This document shows positions 11,232 to 20,455 of a DNA stretch of 64,000 bases, piece after piece. Position numbers and translations under genes: made by a program. How positions within the stretch are numbered: the first letter of the stretch is position 1; every line of letters begins with the position of its first letter. The DNA is from Robiginitomaculum sp. (GTDB lineage: Bacteria > Pseudomonadota > Alphaproteobacteria > Caulobacterales > Maricaulaceae), in assembly GCA_021776525.1 (NCBI GenBank), contig JAJFFT010000007.1, forward strand, positions 1 through 64,000, given 5' to 3'. The notes beneath the pieces were generated by a model. That model saw only the letters and a program-made list of their open reading frames with translations. It did not search any database and was not told the origin of the DNA.

Positions 11232-11771
11232 ATGCGTATTGTACTTTCCATTTTTGCATTTTTTGCTTTTTTAACCCCCGCCATTGCCGGGCCAGAGAAT
11301 TTTCACGCGGGCACGGCCATTCCTGAGTTCGGCCAGATTGCCGATGTAAAATCTGAACAGCCGATCCCGGATGGGGCGGTTTTCAAAGTTCGCTTTGATG
11401 TGGGTAAAGGCGCTGATGCGGGTAAAATGAACCGACAGCTGCAAACCGTTGCGCGTTTCATTAACATGCATGTTGCCGCCGGGATGAGCGAAGACAATAT
11501 TCAGTTGGCTGTGGTTTTGCACGGCAAGGGCGCAACGGATGTCACCCGTGACGAATATTACAGCACCCGGCACGAGCACGCGCAAAATGCCAATGCTGCA
11601 TTGGTCGAGGCTTTGGCCGCCAAAAACGTCAGGTTTTACGTTTGCGGACAAACCGCGGCTTATTATGATATCGACAATGAAGACTTGTTACCGGGCGTGA
11701 AAATGTCCCTTTCGGCGCTGACGGCGCACGCCGTTCTAAACGGTGAAGGCTATGCGTTGAACCCGTTTTAA
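11232..11771 (+). CDS. Periplasmic DsrE-family protein
   Basis: A 179-residue protein with a cleavable signal peptide (to about AIAG, residue 19) and a DsrE/DsrF-like domain. Family features visible are ARFINMHVAAGM, LAVVLHGKGA and the C-terminal Cys in VRFYVCGQTAAYYDI. Cytoplasmic DsrE proteins carry sulfur on such a cysteine. Exported relatives are common but functionally uncharacterised. It stands alone between rpoD and a GST-like gene; the closeness of the GST gene (24 bases) suggests co-transcription. Confidence 0.8.
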   Translation: MRIVLSIFAFFAFLTPAIAGPENFHAGTAIPEFGQIADVKSEQPIPDGAVFKVRFDVGKGADAGKMNRQLQTVARFINMHVAAGMSEDNIQLAVVLHGKGATDVTRDEYYSTRHEHAQNANAALVEALAAKNVRFYVCGQTAAYYDIDNEDLLPGVKMSLSALTAHAVLNGEGYALNPF

Positions 11772-11795
11772 TCCGTTTCGTCAGGAAAACTGAAA

Positions 11796-12884
11796 ATGCC
11801 TTATCAATTTATCGCTGCCCCATTATCACTGTATTCGGGCAAGGCTCGTGGTTATTTGCGCTGGAAAAACATTCCATACCGCGAAGTTTTGTCTAACCGT
11901 AACGTGTATGAAAGCGTTATTTTGCCCCGCCTTGGCTATGGCATGGTGCCGGTCCTGATCACGCCAGATGATCAAACGGTACAGGACACCACGGATATTA
12001 TTGATTATCTGGAAAAGCACGAGGATGGTCCGTCGGTGTATCCGCAAGGTCCGGTGCAAAAACTGGCGGCTTTGATTATGGAATTGTTTGGCGATGAATG
12101 GCTGCTGATTGCTGCCATGCATTATCGTTGGGCGTATAATGAAGACTTTGCCTATCAGGAGTTTGGCAATACGGCATTTCCAGAACTGCCTAAAGACGAG
12201 CGTTATGCCTTGGGCAAAAAGGCCGCAGAGAAGTTCAAAGGCTCGTTGCCATTTTTGGGGATTACCCCCAAAACCGCTCCGGCGATCGAGAAAACTTACG
12301 AAGAATTTTTGCGGGCCTTTGATGCACACTTGGCCGTGCACCCGTTTTTGTTTGGCACGCGGCCATCCATTGGTGATTATGGCCTGTTGGGTCCGCTTTA
12401 TGCACATAATTATCGCGACCCGGCCTCTGGCGCGATGATGGAAAAGACCGCGCCGCGTGTTGCCGATTGGGCACGCCGTGCCCATGCCCCGCAACATCCG
12501 CTTACAGGGGATTTTATCGGGAATGATATGGTCCCTGAAACGCTGGTCCCGATTTTGAAAATGTTTGCACGGGAACAATTGCCGATCTTGCAAGACAGCA
12601 TTGCCGATTTGAAAAAGTGGGTGAGCGATAATCCAGACACACTTGAATTGCCGCGCATTACCGGGTTTCACAAATACACCATTGGTGGCGTCGAAGAAGA
12701 TCGGGCGGTATTTCCATACCCGCTTTGGATGTTGCAACGGGTGCAAGACCATTACGACAGTCTGTCCAGTGCCGAAAAAGCCACCGCCGACGCATTGTTG
12801 AAACGCATTGGCGCGGCGGACTTGATGGATATGCCTGTTCAGCCGCGCCTGATGCGCAAGGACTTCAAGCTGATGTTGGCCTGA
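11796..12884 (+). CDS. Glutathione S-transferase family protein
   Basis: A 362-residue protein with an N-terminal thioredoxin-like GST domain (PLSLYSGKARGYLRWKNIPY, then MVPVLITPDDQTVQDTTDIIDYLE at about residues 50-75) and an all-helical C-terminal domain with FLFGTRPSIGDYGLLGPL. It is about 150 residues longer than a classic GST, with an extra C-terminal region. The glutathione-binding SxxT/D-like segment is present as TTDIIDY. Substrate unknown. Assigning it to detoxification would be a guess. Confidence 0.75.
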   Translation: MPYQFIAAPLSLYSGKARGYLRWKNIPYREVLSNRNVYESVILPRLGYGMVPVLITPDDQTVQDTTDIIDYLEKHEDGPSVYPQGPVQKLAALIMELFGDEWLLIAAMHYRWAYNEDFAYQEFGNTAFPELPKDERYALGKKAAEKFKGSLPFLGITPKTAPAIEKTYEEFLRAFDAHLAVHPFLFGTRPSIGDYGLLGPLYAHNYRDPASGAMMEKTAPRVADWARRAHAPQHPLTGDFIGNDMVPETLVPILKMFAREQLPILQDSIADLKKWVSDNPDTLELPRITGFHKYTIGGVEEDRAVFPYPLWMLQRVQDHYDSLSSAEKATADALLKRIGAADLMDMPVQPRLMRKDFKLMLA

Positions 12885-12951
12885 TCTGCCCCTCTGGCCT
12901 TTTTGTTCAAAAGGCGTAAAAGCTATATAGTAACGTCGAGCAGGGATTTTT

Positions 12952-14076
12952 ATGCAGAACACGGCCGTATTGAGTGCAACGGGTCTATGGACCCCGTCGC
13001 AAAGTATTTCCAACGAAGAACTGGTTCAAAGCTATAACACCTGGGCGAATGGGTGGAATGAAGCATATGCTGAGGCCATAGAGCGCGGCGAGGTCGAGGC
13101 CAAACCTTTGTCCTCGGCTGCGTTCATCGAAAAAGCTTCGGGTATTAAGTCTCGCTATGTGGTCTCAAAAGATCCCATTTTGGACCCCACCATTATGGCA
13201 CCGCGTATCCCTGAACGGCCCAATGAGGAAACCTCTATTCTGGCTGAAATGGCAGTCAGTGCGGCTAAGGACGCGCTGAATAATGCCGGGCGCGAGGCCA
13301 AGGATGTGGATGCGGTTCTGGTCGCCTGTTCAAACCTGCAACGGGGTTATCCGGCGATCTCTGTCGAGGTTCAGGACGCGCTGGGCATGACCCGCGGCTT
13401 TGGCTATGACATGAACGTGGCCTGCTCGTCGGCGACCTTTGGTCTGGCCACAGCGCAAAGCATGATCATTGCCGGGCAGGCTAAATCGGTTCTGGTTTGC
13501 AACCCTGAGATTTGCTCTGGGCATTTGAATTTTCGAGATCGCGACAGCCACTTTATCTTTGGCGATGTGGCAACGGCCATTCTGGTCGAAGAGCAAAGCC
13601 TGAGCAATGGCGCAGGCTATGACATATTGGGGACAAAGCTGAAAACCCAGTTTTCCAATAACATTCGCAATAATTTTGGCTTTTTGAACCGTGCTGCGCC
13701 CGAAGGGCTTGGTCAGGACGATAAATTATTTGTTCAGGAAGGCCGCAAAGTGTTCCGCGAAGTTGTGCCACTGGTGGCGCAAATGATCAAAGAACATATG
13801 GCCGAACTGGATCTACAATCCAGCCAGTTGAAACGCCTGTGGTTGCACCAGGCCAATCTTTCGATGAACCAGTTGATTGCAAAACGTGTTATGGGCCATG
13901 AGGTTAGCGAGGATGATGCACCGGTGATCCTGGATGAATACGCCAATACCTCATCGGCAGGCTCAATCATTGCCTTTCACAAATACCATAATGATTTCGC
14001 CAAGGGTGATCTGGGCCTGATCTGCTCATTTGGCGCCGGCTATAGCGCCGGTACGGTGGTGTTGCAAAAGCGTTAA
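12952..14076 (+). CDS. Beta-ketoacyl-ACP synthase III-like (FabH family) enzyme
   Basis: A 374-residue thiolase-fold condensing enzyme. The nucleophilic Cys is in MNVACSSATFGLA (about residue 160), the catalytic His in LWLHQANLSMN and the Asn in EYANTSSAGSI, giving the FabH Cys-His-Asn triad. It is about 50 residues longer than housekeeping FabH, with an extended N-terminal part (about residues 25-60). It may serve a specialised acyl substrate rather than fatty-acid initiation; no neighbouring plsX or ACP gene supports a primary FabH role. Confidence 0.85.
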   Translation: MQNTAVLSATGLWTPSQSISNEELVQSYNTWANGWNEAYAEAIERGEVEAKPLSSAAFIEKASGIKSRYVVSKDPILDPTIMAPRIPERPNEETSILAEMAVSAAKDALNNAGREAKDVDAVLVACSNLQRGYPAISVEVQDALGMTRGFGYDMNVACSSATFGLATAQSMIIAGQAKSVLVCNPEICSGHLNFRDRDSHFIFGDVATAILVEEQSLSNGAGYDILGTKLKTQFSNNIRNNFGFLNRAAPEGLGQDDKLFVQEGRKVFREVVPLVAQMIKEHMAELDLQSSQLKRLWLHQANLSMNQLIAKRVMGHEVSEDDAPVILDEYANTSSAGSIIAFHKYHNDFAKGDLGLICSFGAGYSAGTVVLQKR

Positions 14077-14139
14077 ATATAACCGCGATGGGTTGTTGGT
14101 TAGCTATTTAACCTAGTAGAAAAAGGCATTTCAACTTCT

Positions 14140-17100
14140 TCACTCACTATGATAATTACGTCGCCTGAGGATATTCGTGTACACGACAATCGTAAGAGAA
14201 ATAACGATCCAGCCTAATAGAACATAGATCGTTTGAAAAATGCGCCATGTGGTCGGGTGCTTGATAAACACGTCCAGTGGAGTGTACCAAGGCTTCAAGG
14301 AAAGCATGGTACGGTATGGTTTGTCACCCATCTTTTTGGAGAATGGCCTAATTAGACAGCGATCCTCTTGATCAAGATCCAACAGAGGAATGAAACTATC
14401 AATTGCATAAGTGACGTAATCGACCAGCCCTTTACAACTGACAGCAGAGGTGGAGGTCAGATGTGGAAAGGGTGTTGTGCTTTCGCCATTTTTGGAGGCA
14501 TCAAGCATGAGCGTGTCGTAATATGGAGCACGAATAGTGCCTTTGTATTTGTCATCATTGATGTCTTCAAGGACATAGGCGGACACTATGGTGGACTCTG
14601 TGGTCAATAACCCGTTTTCTCCCATATAACTGGTTCCCCACCAACCAATTGAAAATAAAATTAGTATGGTGACGAAAGGGCGTAACAAAGACAGGCTGTA
14701 TCGGAAAGTTAACCAGTAAACGAAGCTGAATAAACTGATGATATGGCCCATGGCACGCTTGAAAAGTTGGCGAAAGGGAGATTTATTCCACCATAAAAAA
14801 AATAACGCCAAAAATGCACTGAGAGAAGACCAAAGGCCAAATTCGCTCTTGAGAAGAGATGGGTAGTTTGTGGGTGTAAATACACCTAATAAACTTTCTT
14901 TACAGCCATTGTGAACATTACAGGCTATCGATATAGAAATTATGGACCCGAGCAGGAATAGAGAAAAAAACCAGATAGGGTGGTCTATTTTATAATTATA
15001 TCGGGAGTGTTTTTTACTTAATTCATTCATATCAATACGGTATTTGGCTTCGTCTACATCTTTGGCTTCATCGACGAGGCCCAGTTTCCAATATATTGTT
15101 GAGATTTGGCGAAATACCCCGCCATCTACATAAGTGCCAGTTTTTTCAATTTTGTTTTTTGATGAGTCGCTGTTGCTTTGGCCTGGGTTGTCCAGAGTAA
15201 GGTCTTGGACATAGCGCATCAGCCATAAAAGCCGTTGTCTTGAAAAGTGCATTTCATGGTTATTGGTGTAACAAATACCGTCATATTCACGCCGGCTTTC
15301 AGGTGTCTTGAAGTCTGGAAATATCTTCAGACGCTCAGCAATAATATCTTTAAGTTTGAGCATAGCTTGCGAAGAATAAGAGGCTGTGGATTTGTTTTTT
15401 TCAGTGCGAGTAACGCTCTCAAAAGTGAAACGGTCAGTCTTAAAGTGCGTACCATCGCTCCATCCGCGGCCGCTATAATCATCTAGAACGCGGCAGGAAG
15501 CATCTGATAAATCCACAAGTGCCGCAGGGCGATCTTCGGATTTATATTGCTTGTTTTCGGAGTATTCAATTGGTCTGGGCGATTTTAGACTGCGCCTGAT
15601 CTGGGCGTTATGTAAATTGAGTTTTGGCTTGTTCTTATTATTCTGTAGCCAAGGTTTATTCTTGCTTGTGCCCCCCGGGTAACCTTTATAGTCCATTGAG
15701 GGCATCCATCCTGACGTGTTTAAATCACCATCGATATTGATATCAGGAAGAAGCACATTCCATACATTACCCGTTATTTCTAAGTCCCCACCAATGCGTG
15801 CGAACCCGGAAAAATCGATGGCCGTTGCTGAAATTCTAATCTTTGCACTTTTACTAACCTTAAGCGCTGTGGCCTGTAATGAAGAACCACTGGATAGTGC
15901 TATGTTTAGCACCAAGGACTTTAAGTTTGTGTTGGATAAATTTACATCACACGGCATATATACGTCATATTCATAACCCTCTATTCCAGTGCCGTTTCCT
16001 CTAGGGGGGATTACGTGCCCTTTTACAAGGTGTCTTTTAGAGCTGATTAATAATTGATTGCAATCAACATATAAAAGACGTAAAAGGCATTTAGAAATCA
16101 AGGGTTTGGACCACTCTGGTGATTGCAAAACCTCAATACCTTCAATCCTTATGGTGCCCGCTTTGCACCCATATAAATCGAGGCACCCAACAATAGTCGA
16201 TCGTCGATCATATTGTCCATTATGAATGTTATGGCTGATTGAAAGGTTCTTGCAAAAAGTTGCGTACTGCGCGAGCAAAGCTTTATGTTCATTGAGACTG
16301 CTAAGATTATCGTCCTTGTGTTCTTCGTCGCCCAGGTAGTTAGCGCTAATGAACGCTCTGGTTAGCCAGGCTTCTCCAAGACATTGCAACTCTTTTAGTT
16401 GCAGGCCACCATGGCATTCAAACCACGGTGAAAGCCGCAACTCACCCGCTAATTGTGCTCCAACCATTGAAAAGCAATACGGCAAAGAGCCGTGGGCCCC
16501 GATCTGTATGTATTTCCAATGCTCAGCAAAAATGGAAAATGCCGCCTCAACGGATCCGCGTATACGTGCGCCGTCGAAATTGGCCATCAAGCTACAATCA
16601 GCAGCAATCTCCTCCTCCTCGATCAAGGCTTTAAAGCTCGGGCTTTTGACACTTTCAGGCCTGTGATCAATCATGGGTGTAATGTGGGATAAATCTAAAT
16701 CGCCCAAGATCTCCGCGTTGCGACCATTTATGTGCACTAGATTGTTATGGTAATCACCTTTGGCATTGTCACGATTTAGAAAAAAGCGGCTGCCGCGTAA
16801 GCTAAGGCCAGAAAGTTTGGAATCCTGCAGGCATATACCATTGTCAAAATAGCATTGAACGAATTTCAATGGAGGTAGCGGAGTGTCTCCTTCTAGTCTG
16901 GCACCTTCCAATATAAGGCGCCCTTTAATATGAACACCTCGTAGATAGCGTTGGCCTGGTATACTGGTTTCCATAATGAGGCGGCGCAGTACTTTTGCGT
17001 CGACGACAGGAATGTCGGCGGCCTTTCTCACTGGAAAGTCACAAGACTCAACTACACCGGGGCGTATCTGGTATAATTCTGCAATATCGCCAAGAGTGTC

Positions 17101-17154
17101 AAAACGTTCGCCAGAACGCCAAGTGTTTTCTATTTCTTGCTCTATACTTCTCAT
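14140..17154 (-). CDS. Large AT-rich membrane protein of unknown function with beta-solenoid-like N-terminus
   Basis: A 1004-residue protein. About residues 60-630 carry irregular repeats of the GRLILEGARLEG, LSGLSLRGSRFF and GDLDLSHI kind, resembling pentapeptide/bactofilin-like solenoids. About residues 720-1000 contain several membrane helices (for example WFFSLFLLGSIISISIA, FVTILILFSIGWW and VLLGWIVISLTIVVY). Similar proteins appear in databases as membrane-associated or pentapeptide-like proteins without a proven role. The ATG at 17154 has a GGA ribosome site; a TTG six codons earlier is less likely. The gene is strikingly AT-rich (about 35-45% G+C in the two 60-base lines I counted) against about 60% in murA, which suggests horizontal acquisition. 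Confidence 0.75.
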   Translation of the reverse strand: MRSIEQEIENTWRSGERFDTLGDIAELYQIRPGVVESCDFPVRKAADIPVVDAKVLRRLIMETSIPGQRYLRGVHIKGRLILEGARLEGDTPLPPLKFVQCYFDNGICLQDSKLSGLSLRGSRFFLNRDNAKGDYHNNLVHINGRNAEILGDLDLSHITPMIDHRPESVKSPSFKALIEEEEIAADCSLMANFDGARIRGSVEAAFSIFAEHWKYIQIGAHGSLPYCFSMVGAQLAGELRLSPWFECHGGLQLKELQCLGEAWLTRAFISANYLGDEEHKDDNLSSLNEHKALLAQYATFCKNLSISHNIHNGQYDRRSTIVGCLDLYGCKAGTIRIEGIEVLQSPEWSKPLISKCLLRLLYVDCNQLLISSKRHLVKGHVIPPRGNGTGIEGYEYDVYMPCDVNLSNTNLKSLVLNIALSSGSSLQATALKVSKSAKIRISATAIDFSGFARIGGDLEITGNVWNVLLPDINIDGDLNTSGWMPSMDYKGYPGGTSKNKPWLQNNKNKPKLNLHNAQIRRSLKSPRPIEYSENKQYKSEDRPAALVDLSDASCRVLDDYSGRGWSDGTHFKTDRFTFESVTRTEKNKSTASYSSQAMLKLKDIIAERLKIFPDFKTPESRREYDGICYTNNHEMHFSRQRLLWLMRYVQDLTLDNPGQSNSDSSKNKIEKTGTYVDGGVFRQISTIYWKLGLVDEAKDVDEAKYRIDMNELSKKHSRYNYKIDHPIWFFSLFLLGSIISISIACNVHNGCKESLLGVFTPTNYPSLLKSEFGLWSSLSAFLALFFLWWNKSPFRQLFKRAMGHIISLFSFVYWLTFRYSLSLLRPFVTILILFSIGWWGTSYMGENGLLTTESTIVSAYVLEDINDDKYKGTIRAPYYDTLMLDASKNGESTTPFPHLTSTSAVSCKGLVDYVTYAIDSFIPLLDLDQEDRCLIRPFSKKMGDKPYRTMLSLKPWYTPLDVFIKHPTTWRIFQTIYVLLGWIVISLTIVVYTNILRRRNYHSE

Positions 17155-17344
17155 GAAAATTCCAACGCTCAACGGTTGTAAAGTATCGTTTGGGGAATAA
17201 GAGGTATTGAAAACTTTAGTGTCAAATGCTTTCTATAAAAAATCGATTTGTGTGCCGTTTGGCAGATAGAAAAAAAACTGATTTATCTGTCTGGTGCGTA
17301 AGTTTGTTGTTATAAGATTGAAGACGGTTAAAGGATCTCCTCTC

Positions 17345-17977
17345 ATGAAAACTACGCTGGATATTGTCTCTGATGTTGTTTGCCCATGGTGCTGGATTGG
17401 GTTGCGCAATGCACAAAATGCCATTGCTGCGCTGGGCGATGAGGTCGAAGTGCAAAGTGCGTTCAGGCCGTTTTTTCTGGACGCGGGTATTCCCAAAGAA
17501 GGTCTGGAATACCACGCCTATATGGACCGTAAATTCCCGGACAAAGCGGCCCGGAAAATCGGTATGGAAAACCTGCAACAGGCCGGCAAGGCCGTTGGCA
17601 TTGATTTTCGCTTTGATAAAATCACCAAGCGCCCCAATACGCTCAACGCGCATCGGCTGATCCGCTGGGCCGAAGGGCAAGATAAGGGCTGGGCCGCAAA
17701 AGAAGCCCTGTTCGAAGCGTTTTTCACCAATGGTCAGGATGTCGGCGATACCGAAACATTGATCAAAATCGGTGGGCAAATTGGCCTTGATGAAAAGTTG
17801 CTGGCTTCCTTGTTCGACAGCGATCGCGATATCGCCCAGATCAACCGCGAAGTGCAAGAAGCACAGCAAATCGGCGTTCAAGCGGTGCCAACCTTTATTG
17901 TGGCGCGCTCGCGCGGGGCGTCAGGGGCACAGCCGCCCCATGTTTTGGAAAAACTGCTTCGCGAGCATGCCGCTTAA
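17345..17977 (+). CDS. DsbA-family oxidoreductase (FrnE-like)
   Basis: A 210-residue thioredoxin-fold protein of the DsbA/FrnE/2-hydroxychromene-2-carboxylate isomerase group. It has DVVCPWCWIG (CPWC active site) near the start, an inserted helical domain with NTLNAHRLIRWA, and the cis-Pro segment GVQAVPTFIV followed by SGAQPPHVLEKLL. There is no signal peptide, so it is probably cytoplasmic, as in FrnE. The ATG at 17345 is chosen for its AAGGA site; an upstream GTG would add 17 residues. It is divergent from the AT-rich gene. Confidence 0.88.
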   Translation: MKTTLDIVSDVVCPWCWIGLRNAQNAIAALGDEVEVQSAFRPFFLDAGIPKEGLEYHAYMDRKFPDKAARKIGMENLQQAGKAVGIDFRFDKITKRPNTLNAHRLIRWAEGQDKGWAAKEALFEAFFTNGQDVGDTETLIKIGGQIGLDEKLLASLFDSDRDIAQINREVQEAQQIGVQAVPTFIVARSRGASGAQPPHVLEKLLREHAA

Positions 17978-18004
17978 ATCGGCCGTATCGCCGGGGCGCA
18001 GGCC

Positions 18005-18085
18005 CTAGTCCAGCCGCCCGTACTCGATAATGTTGAGAACGGCAAAAATGACGAATACAGCAATAATGGCAAGAAGGGCGCTCAT
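18005..18085 (-). CDS. 26-residue single-helix membrane peptide
   Basis: A very short gene with good signals. ATG is preceded by AAGGA with seven bases of spacing. The peptide begins MSALLAIIAVFVIFAVLN and continues IIEYGRLD before TAG. It is one membrane helix followed by a short polar tail with the pattern N-x-I-E-Y/F-G-R-x-D. I recall small proteobacterial peptides with this tail, but no function is known. It lies in an otherwise empty 283-base gap, convergent with the DsbA-like gene. Confidence 0.65.
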   Translation of the reverse strand: MSALLAIIAVFVIFAVLNIIEYGRLD

Positions 18086-18260
18086 GGCATAATCCTTAAA
18101 TGGACTTATCAGAAAAGTGCGCTTCGAAACAACGCAATAGGCAAGCTATACCACGACCCAAACCCTGACTGTCAACACATCAATATTGTGAACTGGACTC
18201 ATCCGTTATCCGGGGGCATTCTGGTGTTTTAGTAGATCAATTTATGAAAGGGGTATTCCA

Positions 18261-18698
18261 ATGGGATTTCTTGATTTTGCGAGCGCAGTTGGAAAAAAGC
18301 TAGGCCTTGGGAAAAGTAAAGAAGACGATGAAGCGGCCCTACGCAAAGAAGTCGAGGGCCTGGGTTTGTCCGTCGACGGTGTGATTATCTCCGTTGAAGG
18401 CGATACGGTCACGGCCGGGGGAAAAACGTCCAGTCAGGCGGAAAAGGAAAAAATTCTCATCGCGCTTGGGAATATCCAGGGGGTCGCCAAGGTGGATGAC
18501 CAGTTGGCGGTTGAAGAGCCGGCGCCAGAGGCGAGTTACCATACGGTTGCCAGTGGTGACACGTTGTGGGCGATTTCTAAAAAGTATTATGGTGCAGGCA
18601 ATAAGTATATGGTCATTTTTGAGGCCAATACGCCGATGCTTGGCCATCCAGATAAAATCTATCCCGGTCAAATGTTACGCATCCCACCGCAAGACTGA
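18261..18698 (+). CDS. lysM: BON-LysM protein (Kbp/YgaU-like)
   Basis: A 145-residue protein with an N-terminal Gly/Lys segment (MGFLDFASAVGKKLG), a BON domain (about residues 25-85: VDGVIISVEGDTVTAGG, IQGVAKVDDQL), and a C-terminal LysM domain (about 92-143: YHTVASGDTLWAISKKYYG, IYPGQMLRIP). This is the architecture of E. coli Kbp/YgaU, a potassium-binding cytoplasmic protein. There is no signal peptide, consistent with that role despite the LysM domain. It forms its own unit, convergent with the minus-strand pair that follows. Confidence 0.9.
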   Translation: MGFLDFASAVGKKLGLGKSKEDDEAALRKEVEGLGLSVDGVIISVEGDTVTAGGKTSSQAEKEKILIALGNIQGVAKVDDQLAVEEPAPEASYHTVASGDTLWAISKKYYGAGNKYMVIFEANTPMLGHPDKIYPGQMLRIPPQD

Positions 18699-18722
18699 CA
18701 TCAGGTTAAAGGGGCGGGCTAG

Positions 18723-19205
18723 CTAGTGGCGTGATGCCAATGCGCTGGCCTGTCCCCGCCAATTATCGCGAATGATCCGTCCTTTAAACCGCAGACGGTC
18801 ATCAATTTTTGCGGCCTGCCCATCGGTCCATGCGGCGATCTGGTGGTAATAATAGACGCCCATATCATTCAGCAGTTTTTCCAATTGCGGTCCGATGCCT
18901 TTGATTTCTTTTAAATCATCGGCACGTCCGTCGCTGGCGTTTTCATAAAACAAAGGGTCAGGCTCGCTATCAATTTCGTCCGCCGTATAACCTTTTGTTT
19001 CTGTTTCATATTCCAGCAATTGCGAACGCAATTTCGCCTTCTCCGCGTCGCTTTCCTCAACACGGGAGCGCAATTTCGCCAATTCTTTATCGGCCTCAAC
19101 GTCTGTATTGTTTGAAGGACGATGCCAAATCCACCAGCCGATGAGCAATCCCAACATCAGGCTGAGTGACAGCAAAACCCACATTTGTGTGGCAAGCCAG
19201 ACCAT
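18723..19205 (-). CDS. Membrane-anchored coiled-coil protein with helix-hairpin-helix domain
   Basis: A 160-residue protein: one N-terminal membrane helix (about residues 8-27), a charged coiled coil (about 38-70), then a helix-hairpin-helix-like domain DDLKEIKGIGPQLEKLLNDMG followed by YYYHQIAAWTDGQAAKID. The same C-terminal domain is seen attached to NuoE or stand-alone in alphaproteobacteria. Role unknown; DNA or protein binding at the membrane is a guess. It follows the OmpA-like gene by 16 bases and is probably co-transcribed with it. Confidence 0.7.
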   Translation of the reverse strand: MVWLATQMWVLLSLSLMLGLLIGWWIWHRPSNNTDVEADKELAKLRSRVEESDAEKAKLRSQLLEYETETKGYTADEIDSEPDPLFYENASDGRADDLKEIKGIGPQLEKLLNDMGVYYYHQIAAWTDGQAAKIDDRLRFKGRIIRDNWRGQASALASRH

Positions 19206-19221
19206 GGTTACGTCCTCTCTC

Positions 19222-20343
19222 TTACTCTACAGATATTTCTATCCGGCGGTTCAGCCGGCGGCAAGACGCCGTATTGTTCTGGCACACTGGTTCTTTTGAC
19301 CCCGCGCCACGGGCTTTAATTGATGTGTGTGCAATGCCCTTGCCGGTCAAATAGGTCATCACAGCCTGTGCCCTTTGTTCGGACAGCCAATTGTTAAAAT
19401 CTGGGTCGCCCAAATGGTCCGTATGCCCGGTAATGGTCATCTGGAACTCTGCGCAGCGACCGGCCAATGCGGCCAGAGAATCCAGTAAAGCAAAGCTGTC
19501 TGGTTCAATATTGGCCTTGGACGTTGCAAAATGGATGGTATTTTCGCTCAGCGCCTGATTAAAAAGGGCCTGACAATCCTGTGCGTCTTTTATGTCGCTG
19601 GCATTATTGGCCTCGTTGGTCTGGCTGCTTGGCGCCTCACTTTCTTCTTCATTAGCAGGGGTGTTCAGTACAATGGATGTGGTGCCGGTTATCGGCGGTG
19701 CAAAACTGGCAAAAACCTGCTCCAGGTCTGTTTTGACTTGCGCACTGGTGGTGCTGCCTTGCAAAGCCACAATATTGCCCTGCATTGAGGCGCGTCCCGT
19801 ATCCAGACGCTTGAGTGCATCCAGCAAGGTGCGGGCGCGTCTGTCCCATTGCTCGTCCACGTCATCAGTAACGTTCATGTCTTCTGTAATTTTCGCACCG
19901 ACATCGGAAAGATTGTCCAGCAGTGACAGTCGCGTAATTTTTGTGGCAACGGCACCCGATAAAAGCCATTGATGGTCTGCCTGCTTTTGTGCCTGCCAGG
20001 TGCTGGGCTGTTCAGGTTTGCTGATCCTAATCTGGTCTGTTTGTACGGCGGTAATACCGCCCATAAGCATGCCACCTTTACCCATGCTGCCATACACCGC
20101 TTCGCGGGCAGCATTTAAGGCATTCTGGTCTGGAGCAGCACCAGAAATGACCGCTTTTTGACCTTTCATACGGACCTTGGCCCATTTGATATTTGCGGTG
20201 TTCAGGGCGCTTTGCGCCTGACTGTGCAGGGTTTGTTCAATCGTCTGTATGCCAGATCCGCCAGAAAGTACGGAAAAAGCGTCAAAATTGATGCCGGCAA
20301 TGCCAAGGGCAGCAAAACCAACAAGTGCAACAATCCATTTCAC
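19222..20343 (-). CDS. OmpA-family protein with BON-like N-terminal region
   Basis: A 373-residue envelope protein with an N-terminal membrane anchor or signal (about residues 3-20), two BON-like segments (about 30-105 and 120-225), a Ser/Asn/Glu-rich linker and an OmpA C-terminal peptidoglycan-binding domain (about 255-372). The latter has the hallmark MTITGHTDHLGDPDFNNWLS followed by EQRAQAV. Two cysteines near the C-terminus (VCQNNTASC) may pair. It probably tethers to peptidoglycan. Upstream is a free 112-base promoter region. Confidence 0.82.
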   Translation of the reverse strand: MKWIVALVGFAALGIAGINFDAFSVLSGGSGIQTIEQTLHSQAQSALNTANIKWAKVRMKGQKAVISGAAPDQNALNAAREAVYGSMGKGGMLMGGITAVQTDQIRISKPEQPSTWQAQKQADHQWLLSGAVATKITRLSLLDNLSDVGAKITEDMNVTDDVDEQWDRRARTLLDALKRLDTGRASMQGNIVALQGSTTSAQVKTDLEQVFASFAPPITGTTSIVLNTPANEEESEAPSSQTNEANNASDIKDAQDCQALFNQALSENTIHFATSKANIEPDSFALLDSLAALAGRCAEFQMTITGHTDHLGDPDFNNWLSEQRAQAVMTYLTGKGIAHTSIKARGAGSKEPVCQNNTASCRRLNRRIEISVE

Positions 20344-20455
20344 AGCTATCCCCAGTTTAGAACGCCCTCAAGAAAGCACGCCACCTAAATATTAGCAATA
20401 AAGGAAGTGGTCCTGAACCAGAGATGAACGCCTTAGGGTTAATATGATCAATATT

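Noticed and set aside
12897-12915. GCCTTTT-N5-AAAAGGC hairpin as a terminator after the GST-like gene
   Set aside because: The stem is AT-rich and no T-tract follows on either strand at the right place.
11826-13013. 395-codon minus-strand frame over the GST-like gene
   Set aside because: Shadow frame; the plus-strand gene has clear domain motifs and normal spacing.
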